Shown here in pieces: positions 1-7,348 of a stretch of DNA of 39,863 nucleotides. The notes under the pieces were generated by a model. That model was given only the letters and a program-made list of their open reading frames with translations. It was not told the origin of the DNA and did no database searches. Origin of the DNA: Planctomycetota bacterium (GTDB lineage: Bacteria; Planctomycetota; PLA2; JAEUHO01); NCBI GenBank assembly GCA_028281445.1, contig JANQJW010000100.1, positions 1 through 39,863 of the forward strand. Reading direction: 5' to 3'. The position numbers and the translations under genes were made by a program. How positions within the stretch are numbered: position 1 is the stretch's first letter; each line of letters begins with the position of its first letter.

Positions 1-435
1 GATGGGCATCTGGATGGCGTGCCACTGGTCGCTTGCGATCGAACCGCTCAGCAGCTTGGAGAGAACGCGCGCGCGGGTCCCGTCTCCGGTGGGATCGGCG
101 GACACGGTGAACTCGACCTCGGCACTCTCCGCCTCCACCAGGACGCCGATCTCGAGGGCCGCCTCGCTTGCGGGGACACCAACCGCCATGTCCAGTTGCT
201 CGCCCGATTCGAGGACGAGGAACTGCCCGTCCTTCGTATCTGCCGTCGGCAAGTGCGCATGCACTGCGCGAAGCGGACCGACGGGGCCGTAGTCCACGAC
301 GGCCGTCGTCGCAACCGGGTCGATAAGGGGAGCCGTGGTTTCGCCGCCGCCGCATCCGGCCGCGATCAGAACGCTGGTCGCGAGGAGGGCAGAGAATCGG
401 CGTAGGCTCGCCGAGCGAGAGGTCGATGCGCACAT
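1..435 (-). CDS. Lipoprotein of unknown function, N-terminal 145 codons (cut by window edge)
   Basis: The reading frame is open from the ATG at 435 to the left edge of the window, so only the first 145 codons are present. The N-terminus has two arginines, a hydrophobic stretch and a lipobox ending LIAAGC, with the lipidated Cys at residue 28, followed by a Gly-rich spacer. This predicts export and lipid anchoring. The remaining part is acidic and beta-rich in character, with a stretch around residues 60-145 that reads like an extracellular beta-sandwich, but I do not recognise a family. A weak AGGGG lies about 12 nt upstream of the ATG. The gene is divergent from the porin at 712. The lipobox makes this frame more convincing than the overlapping frames; the function is unknown. 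Confidence 0.75.
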   Translation of the reverse strand, partial: MCASTSRSASLRRFSALLATSVLIAAGCGGGETTAPLIDPVATTAVVDYGPVGPLRAVHAHLPTADTKDGQFLVLESGEQLDMAVGVPASEAALEIGVLVEAESAEVEFTVSADPTGDGTRARVLSKLLSGSIASDQWHAIQMPI

Positions 436-456
436 GAGAGAGTTGCCCCTGTCAGA

Positions 457-476
457 GGTCTTCGCGGGTCTTCGCG
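457..476. repeat. Tandem 10-bp direct repeat in a divergent intergenic region
   Basis: The decamer GGTCTTCGCG occurs twice back to back (457-466 and 467-476), 22 nt upstream of the minus-strand lipoprotein start. It could be an operator-like pair or chance; nothing else supports a role. Confidence 0.4.
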
Positions 477-587
477 ATGAGGAATCCGCGAGGGGGAAGA
501 GTCTAGAAACCGGGCTGCGCAGGCGCCATCCGGTCCCGGCGAGCCGGTGCAGGACGAGACGCCGAATCGTCCACGTCACCGTCAATG

Positions 588-615
588 TTGTTCCAAATCG
601 ACACACCTACAAAAT
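588..615 (+). promoter_or_regulatory. Possible weak promoter for the porin gene
   Basis: The least GC-rich stretch of the 276-bp divergent gap (436-711) has TTGTTC at 588-593 and CAAAAT at 610-615, separated by 16 nt. Both match the sigma-70 consensus only partly. This is a guess from position and composition. The rest of the gap holds the tandem decamer at 457-476 and nothing else that I recognise. Confidence 0.2.
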
Positions 616-711
616 GACTGACATTCCTGCCCATCTAGCCGTGACACGGTCCTCCAGTAGGCTCCCCGCGATCCGATCTAGGGGAGGCAGAGGCAGCAGG
701 GAGGGCAGCAG

Positions 712-2313
712 ATGAGGTCCATGCGCACAGCATTGCTGGCGGGACTGCTCGGCGCGATGGCGTGGAGCGGGGACGCGGTCGGTGACGATCTGCCGCCGCC
801 CCAGATCAAGCCCAAGCGGCGGATCGACGGCACGGCGCGTCCGGCACCCCTACCTGCGCAGCCTCCCAGGGCACCGCTGGCGCCGGCTGCCCCGATGCCC
901 GCCGCACCGATGCCTTCGACACCGCGGCCCGTGGTGAACGTTCCGGACGCCAGCGGTGGGGGATCGGGCTGGAGCACCCCGCGCCCCGGTGCGCCCGCGG
1001 CACCGGTCGCACCGCGTCCGCCTCAGCCCGCCGCGCCGGCACCGTCCGGGCGTGACATCCAGCGCGAGGTCGACGGGTACTTCGCGGGCGACACGGCGCG
1101 CATCGGGACGGGCGGCACCGGAGGTGGCGCCGGCTACGACCGCGGCTTCTACATCGATGCCGGGAAGTTCCGACTCAACATCAACGCGACGCTGCAGACG
1201 CGCTACGAAGCCTTCCTCTGGGACGGTCCGTCGCCGACGCCCGGTGGCGACCGAAGCGGTTTCTCCGTGCCGCGCGCACTGCTCAAGTTCTCGGGCACGG
1301 CGCCGTGTAATATCCGGTACTTCGCCATGCTCGAGTTCGGCCACCACGGCGGCCCGACTGCGCTCTTCCAGAACCAAGGCTGTGCGTTCTGCGGCGGCAA
1401 CCTGGGGGCCAACAACCAGAGCAACAACTTCGACGTCCTGCGCGAGGCATGGATCGAGTGGGGCTGCTCGAAGGCCATCAACGTCCGCATGGGCCAGATC
1501 GCGCTTCCGACGACGCGTCAGCTCATGACCGCCCCGGAACGCCAGCAGTTCGTCGATATCGCACTCGGCTCGTCCTGGCTCGGCCTGGGGATGCCCGGCT
1601 ACACGGATCGCAACCGCGACTTCGGCCTTGCGTTCCACGGCGCCTTCGGTCCGCGCGACAGCCTCTCTTACCTCGTGACCATCACGAACGGCGACGGCGC
1701 CGACAGCATCCGCAACGTCATCGACACGCGCACGTCAGACAACCTGGCGTACGCCGCGCGGCTCAACTGGGCGTTCCTAAACCCCATCGGTTTGCAGGAA
1801 GGTGCACTACGCCAGCGCACGTGTGAGTGGTACGGCGAAGTGGGGGCCTGGGCCTTCTACTACGCCGACCGTTCGCACCGGCCCTTCATGGTGCAGGGCG
1901 ACTTCCTTCGAGCGGGCGCTGACGTGGCGCTCGGCTACGGGCCGTGGTCGTTCACCGGTGCTTTCACGTTCGTGGAAGACATGGACCAGATGGGCAACCT
2001 GGACGACAGCAGCACCGCGTGGCTGGCGCAGCTGGGCTACCACTTCGTCGGTACGCCGATCGAGGTCGCCTTCCGGTTCAGCGGGTACGACAACGAGGGA
2101 CCCGTGCTCGGCAACGGCTGGGCACGCGAGTGGGCCGGCGGGGTCAACTACTACCTCAACGGGCACGGCAACAAGTTGCAGGTCGACGCGGCCTATATCG
2201 ACACGAGCACAAACGGGTTCCTCGTGCTCGACAGCTACCCGGGCTACTCGAACTTCCTCACGAACGGCAACACCGCCTGGCTGATCCGCTTCCAGTGGCA
2301 GCTCGCTCTCTAG
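712..2313 (+). CDS. Phosphate-selective porin O/P-like outer-membrane channel
   Basis: The 533-aa product starts with a signal peptide (about residues 1-24) and a Pro/Ala-rich stretch (about 25-125). An OprP/OprO-type beta-barrel follows. The barrel opens with the family-like phrase FRLNINATLQTRYEAF, and the signature region around residues 255-310 contains RMGQIALPTTRQ and a run ending DRNRDFG. Alternating aromatic and polar strands continue to the C-terminus. The family forms anion-selective, often phosphate or pyrophosphate, channels in the outer membrane; substrate cannot be read here. GGGAGGG at 699-705 sits correctly before the ATG at 712; a second ATG at 721 is less likely. The proline-rich insert between signal and barrel is longer than in typical OprP and may span the periplasm. 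The gene appears monocistronic. Confidence 0.85.
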   Translation: MRSMRTALLAGLLGAMAWSGDAVGDDLPPPQIKPKRRIDGTARPAPLPAQPPRAPLAPAAPMPAAPMPSTPRPVVNVPDASGGGSGWSTPRPGAPAAPVAPRPPQPAAPAPSGRDIQREVDGYFAGDTARIGTGGTGGGAGYDRGFYIDAGKFRLNINATLQTRYEAFLWDGPSPTPGGDRSGFSVPRALLKFSGTAPCNIRYFAMLEFGHHGGPTALFQNQGCAFCGGNLGANNQSNNFDVLREAWIEWGCSKAINVRMGQIALPTTRQLMTAPERQQFVDIALGSSWLGLGMPGYTDRNRDFGLAFHGAFGPRDSLSYLVTITNGDGADSIRNVIDTRTSDNLAYAARLNWAFLNPIGLQEGALRQRTCEWYGEVGAWAFYYADRSHRPFMVQGDFLRAGADVALGYGPWSFTGAFTFVEDMDQMGNLDDSSTAWLAQLGYHFVGTPIEVAFRFSGYDNEGPVLGNGWAREWAGGVNYYLNGHGNKLQVDAAYIDTSTNGFLVLDSYPGYSNFLTNGNTAWLIRFQWQLAL

Positions 2314-2360
2314 AGCTCTTTCAGGCGTTGATTGCTCCTGGGCGCAGCCGGGTGACGCAC

Positions 2361-2366
2361 TAGAAT
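2361..2366 (+). promoter_or_regulatory. Candidate -10 element of the M48 protease gene
   Basis: TAGAAT matches TATAAT at five of six positions and lies 30 nt upstream of the start codon. It is preceded by the decamer GGGTGACGCA (2350-2359), which also precedes the -10-like TACAAT at 6206. No clear -35 box is visible. Confidence 0.35.
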
Positions 2367-2396
2367 TCTGGACGCACACCGTTCGGAGGGAATCTC

Positions 2397-3176
2397 GTGC
2401 GCGCTTCGACCTACCTCATTGCCCTGGCTACAACGACACTCCTCTTCCTCATCCCGGTGCTCGGGTGCGGCAACGTGCCGCACAGCGATCGTTCCCAGCT
2501 GCGCCTCATCGACGAGAGTACCGAAATCGAGATGGGCGCGGATGCGTACGCCGAGCTGCTCAAGGACAAGAAGATCGAGACCGGCACCGCGAATGCACTG
2601 CTCGTTCAGCAGGTCGGCCAACGTCTCGCGGGCGTCAGTGGCAAGTCCTACGAGTGGGAGTTCAAGCTCATCCAGGACGACGCGACGGTCAACGCGTTCT
2701 GTCTGCCCGGCGGGAAGATCGCCGTCTACACCGGGATCTTGCCGTTCACGCAGAACGCCGACGGACTCGCCGCCGTCATGGGCCACGAGATCGCACATGC
2801 CCTCGCGCACCACGGCGCGGAGCGGGTGAGCCAGCAGATGGTTACCCAGGGTGCGCTGGGGGCTATCGAGATGAGCCTTGGCAACGCGGATCCGGGCGTC
2901 CGCCAGGGCATCATGGCGGGTCTGGGGCTGGGCACGGAGGTTGGATTCGTGCTGCCCTACTCGCGACTGCACGAGAACGAGGCCGACTCGATCGGCCTGC
3001 GGCTGATGGTCCGCGCGGGCTACGACCTGCACGAGGCCGTGCGTCTGTGGGAGCGCATGGCTGCTGCGGAGACCAGCGCGCGGCCCGCTCTGCTCTCGAC
3101 CCATCCTGCGCCGGCCGACCGTGCGCGCACGATCGCTGCGCAGATTCCCACAGTGGTGGCGGAGGAAGGGAAGTAG
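2397..3176 (+). CDS. M48-family zinc metalloprotease, lipoprotein
   Basis: The 259-aa protein begins at a GTG preceded by GGAGGG (2385-2390). Its N-terminus is a hydrophobic segment ending in a lipobox with Cys24, so it should be lipid-anchored outside the inner membrane. The zinc site is clear: HEIAH at residues 130-134, with the third ligand likely Glu193 in the downstream ENEAD segment that is typical of M48. The length and single-domain form match the small periplasmic M48 proteases of the LoiP/YcaL/BepA type, without a TPR tail. Known members degrade misfolded outer-membrane proteins, and its place directly after a porin gene fits such quality control, though that link is inference. The stop is at 3174-3176. 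Confidence 0.88.
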   Translation: MRASTYLIALATTTLLFLIPVLGCGNVPHSDRSQLRLIDESTEIEMGADAYAELLKDKKIETGTANALLVQQVGQRLAGVSGKSYEWEFKLIQDDATVNAFCLPGGKIAVYTGILPFTQNADGLAAVMGHEIAHALAHHGAERVSQQMVTQGALGAIEMSLGNADPGVRQGIMAGLGLGTEVGFVLPYSRLHENEADSIGLRLMVRAGYDLHEAVRLWERMAAAETSARPALLSTHPAPADRARTIAAQIPTVVAEEGK

Positions 3177-3186
3177 GGCTGTAGCG

Positions 3187-3265
3187 CGGGTCAAGACCCG
3201 TTACGGCATCCCTATCTCCATCCCAAGCCCAGCATCCCTCCGGGAGTTGAGGCCGAGATGGAGAT
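3187..3265 (+). promoter_or_regulatory. Structured interval between the protease gene and trkA
   Basis: A short hairpin CGGGT-CAAG-ACCCG (3187-3200) lies just after the protease stop. A longer inverted repeat follows: ATCTCCATC at 3214-3222 is perfectly complementary to GATGGAGAT at 3257-3265, enclosing 34 nt. The first could end the protease transcript; the second would lie in the trkA leader or its promoter. A -10-like TACGAT is at 3296-3301. No known riboswitch consensus was recognised. Confidence 0.35.
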
Positions 3266-3331
3266 GGGGTTCTGGGCGTTGGGTACTGAGGGGATTACGA
3301 TTCCCATCCGGTTCTTGGGGGGCGCACTTCC

Positions 3332-4699
3332 ATGCGGGTCCTGATCGGCGGCGAGGACGAGGTCGCGTTCCGTCTGGTCGAAGCGCTGATGCTGGATCAC
3401 GAGGTCACGCTCGTGTGTCCGGAGACCGAGGCACACGAAAACCGCATCGCCGGCATGGACGCCGAGCGCGTGATCGGGCCGATGACGTCGACCCCCGCGC
3501 TGCGTGAAGCCGGTGTGGACAACGCCGACCTCTTCGTGGGCTGCTCACCAGTGGACGAGCGCAACCTGGTCGCGTGCGTGAGCGCCCGTCGTCTGGGCGC
3601 GGCCCGCAGCATCTGCTTCCTCATGAGTCCGGACATCCAGGCGCCGGGCGAAGACGTGGCAGAACTGGCGGACGCGCTGGGGATCGACACGGTGGTGCGT
3701 CCCGCCCAGCAGCTCGCGGAGGAGATCCTGCGCATCATCGCCGTGCCCGGCGCGCTCGACGTCCAGGTCTTCGCCGGCGGCCGCGTGCACCTGCTGCGGT
3801 ACGGCGTGGAAGAAGGCGCACCCATCACCCGCGGGGAGCTGAAGGACATCGGCGTGCCCCCCGGAGTCGTCATGGTGATGGCGCGCCGAGGCGATGCGGT
3901 GTTCATCCCGAAGGGAGACACGCGCTTCGAGGCCGGAGACAAGCTGACGGCCATGGGCAGCATCGCCGGCATCAACCGGCTGCTTGCCCGCTACCTACGT
4001 ACCGCGACGAAGGAGACCGAGGCCAACGAGGCCACCGTGGTGGGGGGCGGCACCGTCGGGCTTGCTGTAGCCAGCGGCCTCGAAGAGGCGGGCTGGCGCA
4101 TCAAGGTGATCGAGACGAGCCGCGCCCGTTGCGATGTGATCGCGCCGTCGCTGCGAGGCCTCGTGCTGCACGGAGACGGCACCGACCTCGATCTCCTGCA
4201 GTCCGAGCGTATCGGCGAGGCGCCCGTCCTCGTCGCGGTGACAAGCAACGACGAGAAGAACCTGCTCGTCTCGCTCCTTGCGAAGAGCCTCGGCGTACGG
4301 CGCATCGTGACCCGGGCCGATCACCTCTCGAATGAGCGCCTGTTCGAGAAGGTCGGCATCGACGTGGTGCGGTCCGCTCGTGGCGCCGCCGTTCGCTCGG
4401 TGTTGCGGATGGTCGACGTCACGAGCACCGAGATGCTCGCAGAGCTGGAGCACGGCGAAGCCGAGGTGCTCGAGCTCGTCCTGCCGGACGATCTGCCGCC
4501 GATCTCGCTCATGAGCATGAAGTCGGCCTTGTTCGGCATCATTGGCGCGATCCTGCGCGAGGGACGGGTGATCATCCCGCGCGGATCCGACGAAGTGCAA
4601 GGCGGTGACCACCTCCTGGTGTTCTGCATGCGCTCGGAGGAAGAGGGCGTGCGCAACTTCTTCCTCAACCGCCTTCGAGATCTCGCTGAAGAGGAGTAG
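3332..4699 (+). CDS. trkA: Trk potassium-uptake regulatory subunit TrkA
   Basis: The 455-aa protein has the duplicated RCK layout of TrkA: nucleotide-binding domain 1 (about 1-130), a TrkA_C domain (about 145-215), a second NAD-binding domain (about 232-360) and a second TrkA_C (about 375-450). The second nucleotide site has an intact glycine motif, GGGTVG at residues 238-243, followed by a conserved acidic residue and HGDGTD. The first site is degenerate, IGGEDEVA in place of GxGxxG, so only one half may bind NAD(H)/ATP normally. The protein sits on the cytoplasmic face and gates TrkH. Start: ATG at 3332, with a G-rich stretch (3316-3322) about 9 nt upstream. Its stop is 3 nt before trkH, whose ribosome site lies inside the last trkA codons, so the two are one operon. 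Confidence 0.92.
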   Translation: MRVLIGGEDEVAFRLVEALMLDHEVTLVCPETEAHENRIAGMDAERVIGPMTSTPALREAGVDNADLFVGCSPVDERNLVACVSARRLGAARSICFLMSPDIQAPGEDVAELADALGIDTVVRPAQQLAEEILRIIAVPGALDVQVFAGGRVHLLRYGVEEGAPITRGELKDIGVPPGVVMVMARRGDAVFIPKGDTRFEAGDKLTAMGSIAGINRLLARYLRTATKETEANEATVVGGGTVGLAVASGLEEAGWRIKVIETSRARCDVIAPSLRGLVLHGDGTDLDLLQSERIGEAPVLVAVTSNDEKNLLVSLLAKSLGVRRIVTRADHLSNERLFEKVGIDVVRSARGAAVRSVLRMVDVTSTEMLAELEHGEAEVLELVLPDDLPPISLMSMKSALFGIIGAILREGRVIIPRGSDEVQGGDHLLVFCMRSEEEGVRNFFLNRLRDLAEEE

Positions 4700-4702
4700 G
4701 TC

Positions 4703-6175
4703 GTGCGTCTCTCCCTCGTCTGCGGGGTCATCGGCCATCTATTGCGGCTGTTCTCCCTGGCGTTCCTGCCGCCGATCGCGCTCGCCATGGTGGATGGGGA
4801 GTACTGGGACGCGGAGTACTTCGCGATCGCCCTTGCGGCGTCGGCCGCAGCCGGGTGGTTCTTCGGCCGCTGGTGGCCGAAGGAGCCGACGCTGCGACGC
4901 GCCGAAGCGCTGGCGATCGTGGCCGGCACATGGCTGGTCATCGGGCACTTCGGCGCGATTCCCTACGTCTTCATGGGGATCCCGCCGGTCGATGCCATCT
5001 TCGAGTCGATCTCGGGCTTCACGACGACCGGCGCCACGATTCTGACGGACTTCGACTCGCACAGCCGTGCGTTCTTCCTCTGGCGCGCCATGACACAGTG
5101 GTTCGGGGGCCTGGGCGTCATCGCCTTGTTCGTCGTCGTACTTCCGCGCCTCGGCATCGCAGGCCGCCAGCTCTTCTTCGCCGAGGCCTCCATCTCGACG
5201 GGCGAGGGGATCAGCCCGCAGGTGCGGGGCGCGGCGCGAAAGCTCTGGCTGCTGTACTGCGGTCTCACGGCTCTCGTGACGGTGCTGCTGCTCTGGACGG
5301 GGTACCCCGTCTTCGACGCGATCGTGCACGCACTGACGACGATGTCCGCGGGCGGGTTCTCCCCGCATGCACGATCGATCGAAGGCTACGCCAATCCCCA
5401 GGCGGAGTGGATCCTCATCGGCTTCATGGTGCTGGCCGGCACGAGCTTCCCGCTGTTGTGGCGTGCGCTCTCCGGGCGGCCCCTCGCGCTGTTTCGTGAC
5501 GGCGAGTTCATCGCGTACGTGGGTGTGATGATGGTTGGGTCCTTCCTCCTCGCCGCGTTGCTCACAGGGGGCCTGCCCGACCTGAACGACCTTCGTGTCG
5601 GCGCGTTCCAAGTGGCGAGCGTCACGTCTTCCACCGGCTATGCGAGCGTCGACTTCAATGAATGGGAGGACGCGGCCAAGGCCGTGCTCCTGGTCATGAT
5701 GCTGATCGGCGGCTGCGCGGGATCGGCGTGCGGTGGGCCGAAGGTGATCCGCTACCTGTTGCTCCTCAAGTTCCTGCGCCGGGAGATGACGCAGGTGATG
5801 CACCCGCAGGCGGTGATCCCGCTGCGCTATCGCAATCGCCAGATCAGCTCGCCGATCATCCGCGCGGTGATCACGCTGATCTTCCTCTACGTCGCCGGGT
5901 ACTTCGTCGTCGGGGTAATCGTCGCCATGCTCGAGCCGCGCATCGACCTGACGACGGCCATGTCCGCGAGCCTCGCGTGCTTTGGCAACATCGGTCCCGC
6001 GTTCGGTGTGGCCGGCCCCATGGGGAGCTACGCGGGCTTCAGCGATCCGACCAAGGTGCTCCTGACGCTGGCGATGTGGCTCGGCAGGCTCGAGATCGTG
6101 ACGATCTTCGCACTCCTGCACCGCGACGCGTGGCGCAACATGAGCTGGAAGGGGCCGGAGCCGAAGAAGATCTGA
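4703..6175 (+). CDS. trkH: Trk potassium-uptake channel subunit TrkH/TrkG
   Basis: The 490-aa polytopic membrane protein carries the four pore-loop signatures of the TrkH/Ktr/HKT superfamily in order: GFTTTGAT (residues 105-112), TMSAGGFSPH, TSSTGYAS and CFGNIGPAFG. Each contains the filter glycine. Hydrophobic helices flank every loop. It moves K+ (possibly with Na+ or H+) across the inner membrane, with TrkA as partner. Translation starts at GTG 4703. GAGGAG at 4691-4696, within the end of trkA, serves as the ribosome site, so expression is probably coupled. The length is normal for the family and no defect is visible. Confidence 0.93.
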   Translation: MRLSLVCGVIGHLLRLFSLAFLPPIALAMVDGEYWDAEYFAIALAASAAAGWFFGRWWPKEPTLRRAEALAIVAGTWLVIGHFGAIPYVFMGIPPVDAIFESISGFTTTGATILTDFDSHSRAFFLWRAMTQWFGGLGVIALFVVVLPRLGIAGRQLFFAEASISTGEGISPQVRGAARKLWLLYCGLTALVTVLLLWTGYPVFDAIVHALTTMSAGGFSPHARSIEGYANPQAEWILIGFMVLAGTSFPLLWRALSGRPLALFRDGEFIAYVGVMMVGSFLLAALLTGGLPDLNDLRVGAFQVASVTSSTGYASVDFNEWEDAAKAVLLVMMLIGGCAGSACGGPKVIRYLLLLKFLRREMTQVMHPQAVIPLRYRNRQISSPIIRAVITLIFLYVAGYFVVGVIVAMLEPRIDLTTAMSASLACFGNIGPAFGVAGPMGSYAGFSDPTKVLLTLAMWLGRLEIVTIFALLHRDAWRNMSWKGPEPKKI

Positions 6176-6205
6176 CCCTTGCCGCCGCTCGGGTGACGCA
6201 GGGCA

Positions 6206-6230
6206 TACAATTGGGGCCGATCATCGGCCC
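6206..6230 (+). promoter_or_regulatory. -10-like element next to a 17-nt palindrome at the CPHC gene start
   Basis: TACAAT (6206-6211, five of six to consensus) is followed by GGGCCGATCATCGGCCC (6214-6230), a palindrome around one central base. The palindrome touches the ribosome site GGAGGG (6231-6236) of the gene at 6242. It could be an operator or an mRNA hairpin that limits ribosome access. The decamer GGGTGACGCA at 6191-6200 also occurs before the M48 gene. Confidence 0.4.
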
Positions 6231-6241
6231 GGAGGGCTTCC

Positions 6242-7105
6242 ATGACGCGCACACTCGTCGGCCTCTTGCTCCTGTCCCTCGCAGCCATTCTCGACGGCGG
6301 CGGCGATGCAGAGGCGGCGAACTGGCGCAGGCTCAACGGGCGAACGGCGCCTGACCTCGTGTTCTCCGAGACGACCAATGGCCTGGCCCCCGGCACGCGC
6401 CTCGCGTCCTTCCGTGGCAAGAAGGTCGTGCTGCTCGTGTTCTGGCTTCGGGATTGCCCGCACTGCGCACGTGAGCTCCCCAAGGTCCAGAGTGCGCACG
6501 AACGCTCCGGGCAGTCGGGTCTACAGGTAATCACCGTCGTCCACCGCTTCGCGCTCAACCAGGTCACGCCCATGATGCAGAAGTACGGCTGGACGTTCCC
6601 GGTCGTACGGGATCCCACGGGGGCGCTGGCTCAGCGCTACGGGGGCGGGCGGCGACCCGGCAACTACGTCATCGGGCTGGATGGGCGCATCAAGGCCGGG
6701 CCTTCGTTGAACATGGGGGCGCTGGATCGCGAACTCGGCCGCTGGCGCCTGCGCGAGCTCGGTGCGTGGCCAACCGAACTGAGTGCGGCGCGCAATCTCG
6801 TGTACTCCCGTGACTACGGCGCCGCTCTGCGCTCGGCCGAGTCGATTGCCGGCGCCGCCGGTGCGAGCACGGAGGTCAAGGCCGCTGCCGCCAGGCTGGC
6901 GCAGATCGCAGGGCGCAAGCTCGAGAACCGCGTCCAGCGGGCCGAGCGCATGCTCCGCGCGCGCAACGTGAAGCAGGCCAGGGAGGAGTACCTCGGCAGC
7001 CTCACGACCGGTTCCAAGGGCATCCTCAAGGACTTCGCGGGAACCTCGCTCGAGCAACGTGCGCAGGCGCACTACCGAGCGTTCCAAGGTCGCGCCGGCG
7101 GCTAG
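6242..7105 (+). CDS. Secreted thioredoxin-fold (redoxin/TlpA-like) protein with CPHC active site
   Basis: The 287-aa product has a signal peptide (cleavage probably after the AEA at about residue 25). A thioredoxin-like domain of the AhpC-TSA/TlpA type follows, to about residue 160. The active site is C72-P-H-C75, the dipeptide of the strong oxidant DsbA rather than the reducing CVPC/CPPC common in TlpA proteins. The cis-Pro region (TFPVVRD) and the glycine-bearing last strands are visible. A helical C-terminal extension of about 120 residues, rich in Ala and Arg, is not part of the fold and is unrecognised. The start is ATG 6242 with GGAGGG 6 nt upstream. Extracytoplasmic thiol oxidation is likely, and the very Cys-rich proteins encoded downstream are plausible clients; both are inference. 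Confidence 0.8.
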   Translation: MTRTLVGLLLLSLAAILDGGGDAEAANWRRLNGRTAPDLVFSETTNGLAPGTRLASFRGKKVVLLVFWLRDCPHCARELPKVQSAHERSGQSGLQVITVVHRFALNQVTPMMQKYGWTFPVVRDPTGALAQRYGGGRRPGNYVIGLDGRIKAGPSLNMGALDRELGRWRLRELGAWPTELSAARNLVYSRDYGAALRSAESIAGAAGASTEVKAAAARLAQIAGRKLENRVQRAERMLRARNVKQAREEYLGSLTTGSKGILKDFAGTSLEQRAQAHYRAFQGRAGG

Positions 7106-7140
7106 CCGGCATGGCGTGACACGGCGGTGACGCTCAGCGC

Positions 7141-7179
7141 GCCGCAACGCGGGCCAGGGGCCCTTCCCCGGTTTGCGGC
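7141..7179. terminator. Inverted repeat after the CPHC gene
   Basis: GCCGCAA (7141-7147) pairs perfectly with TTGCGGC (7173-7179) around a G/C-rich interior that can fold further. It lies 36 nt after the stop codon and has no U-tract, so termination is only a possibility. The remainder of the 243-bp gap holds a -10-like TACTCT at 7227-7232 that may serve the next gene. Confidence 0.3.
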
Positions 7180-7348
7180 CGTGAACCGAAGCGCCTTCGC
7201 GTTAGGGGCTTCCGACGGTCGAGTGGTACTCTTCCGGCACTGGTAGCAGCGGTCCTCGCGACCGGTGCGATGGGGCCTCGAGACGGGTGAGAGGGACACC
7301 CGAGAGGCCCGTTCGCCAACGCAACCGCCGCGCCACGGGAGGAACACG

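Noticed and set aside
3187..3331. A cyclic-di-AMP (ydaO) riboswitch before trkA
   Set aside because: Potassium transport genes are known targets, but the conserved core of that class is not visible here; only simple stems are.
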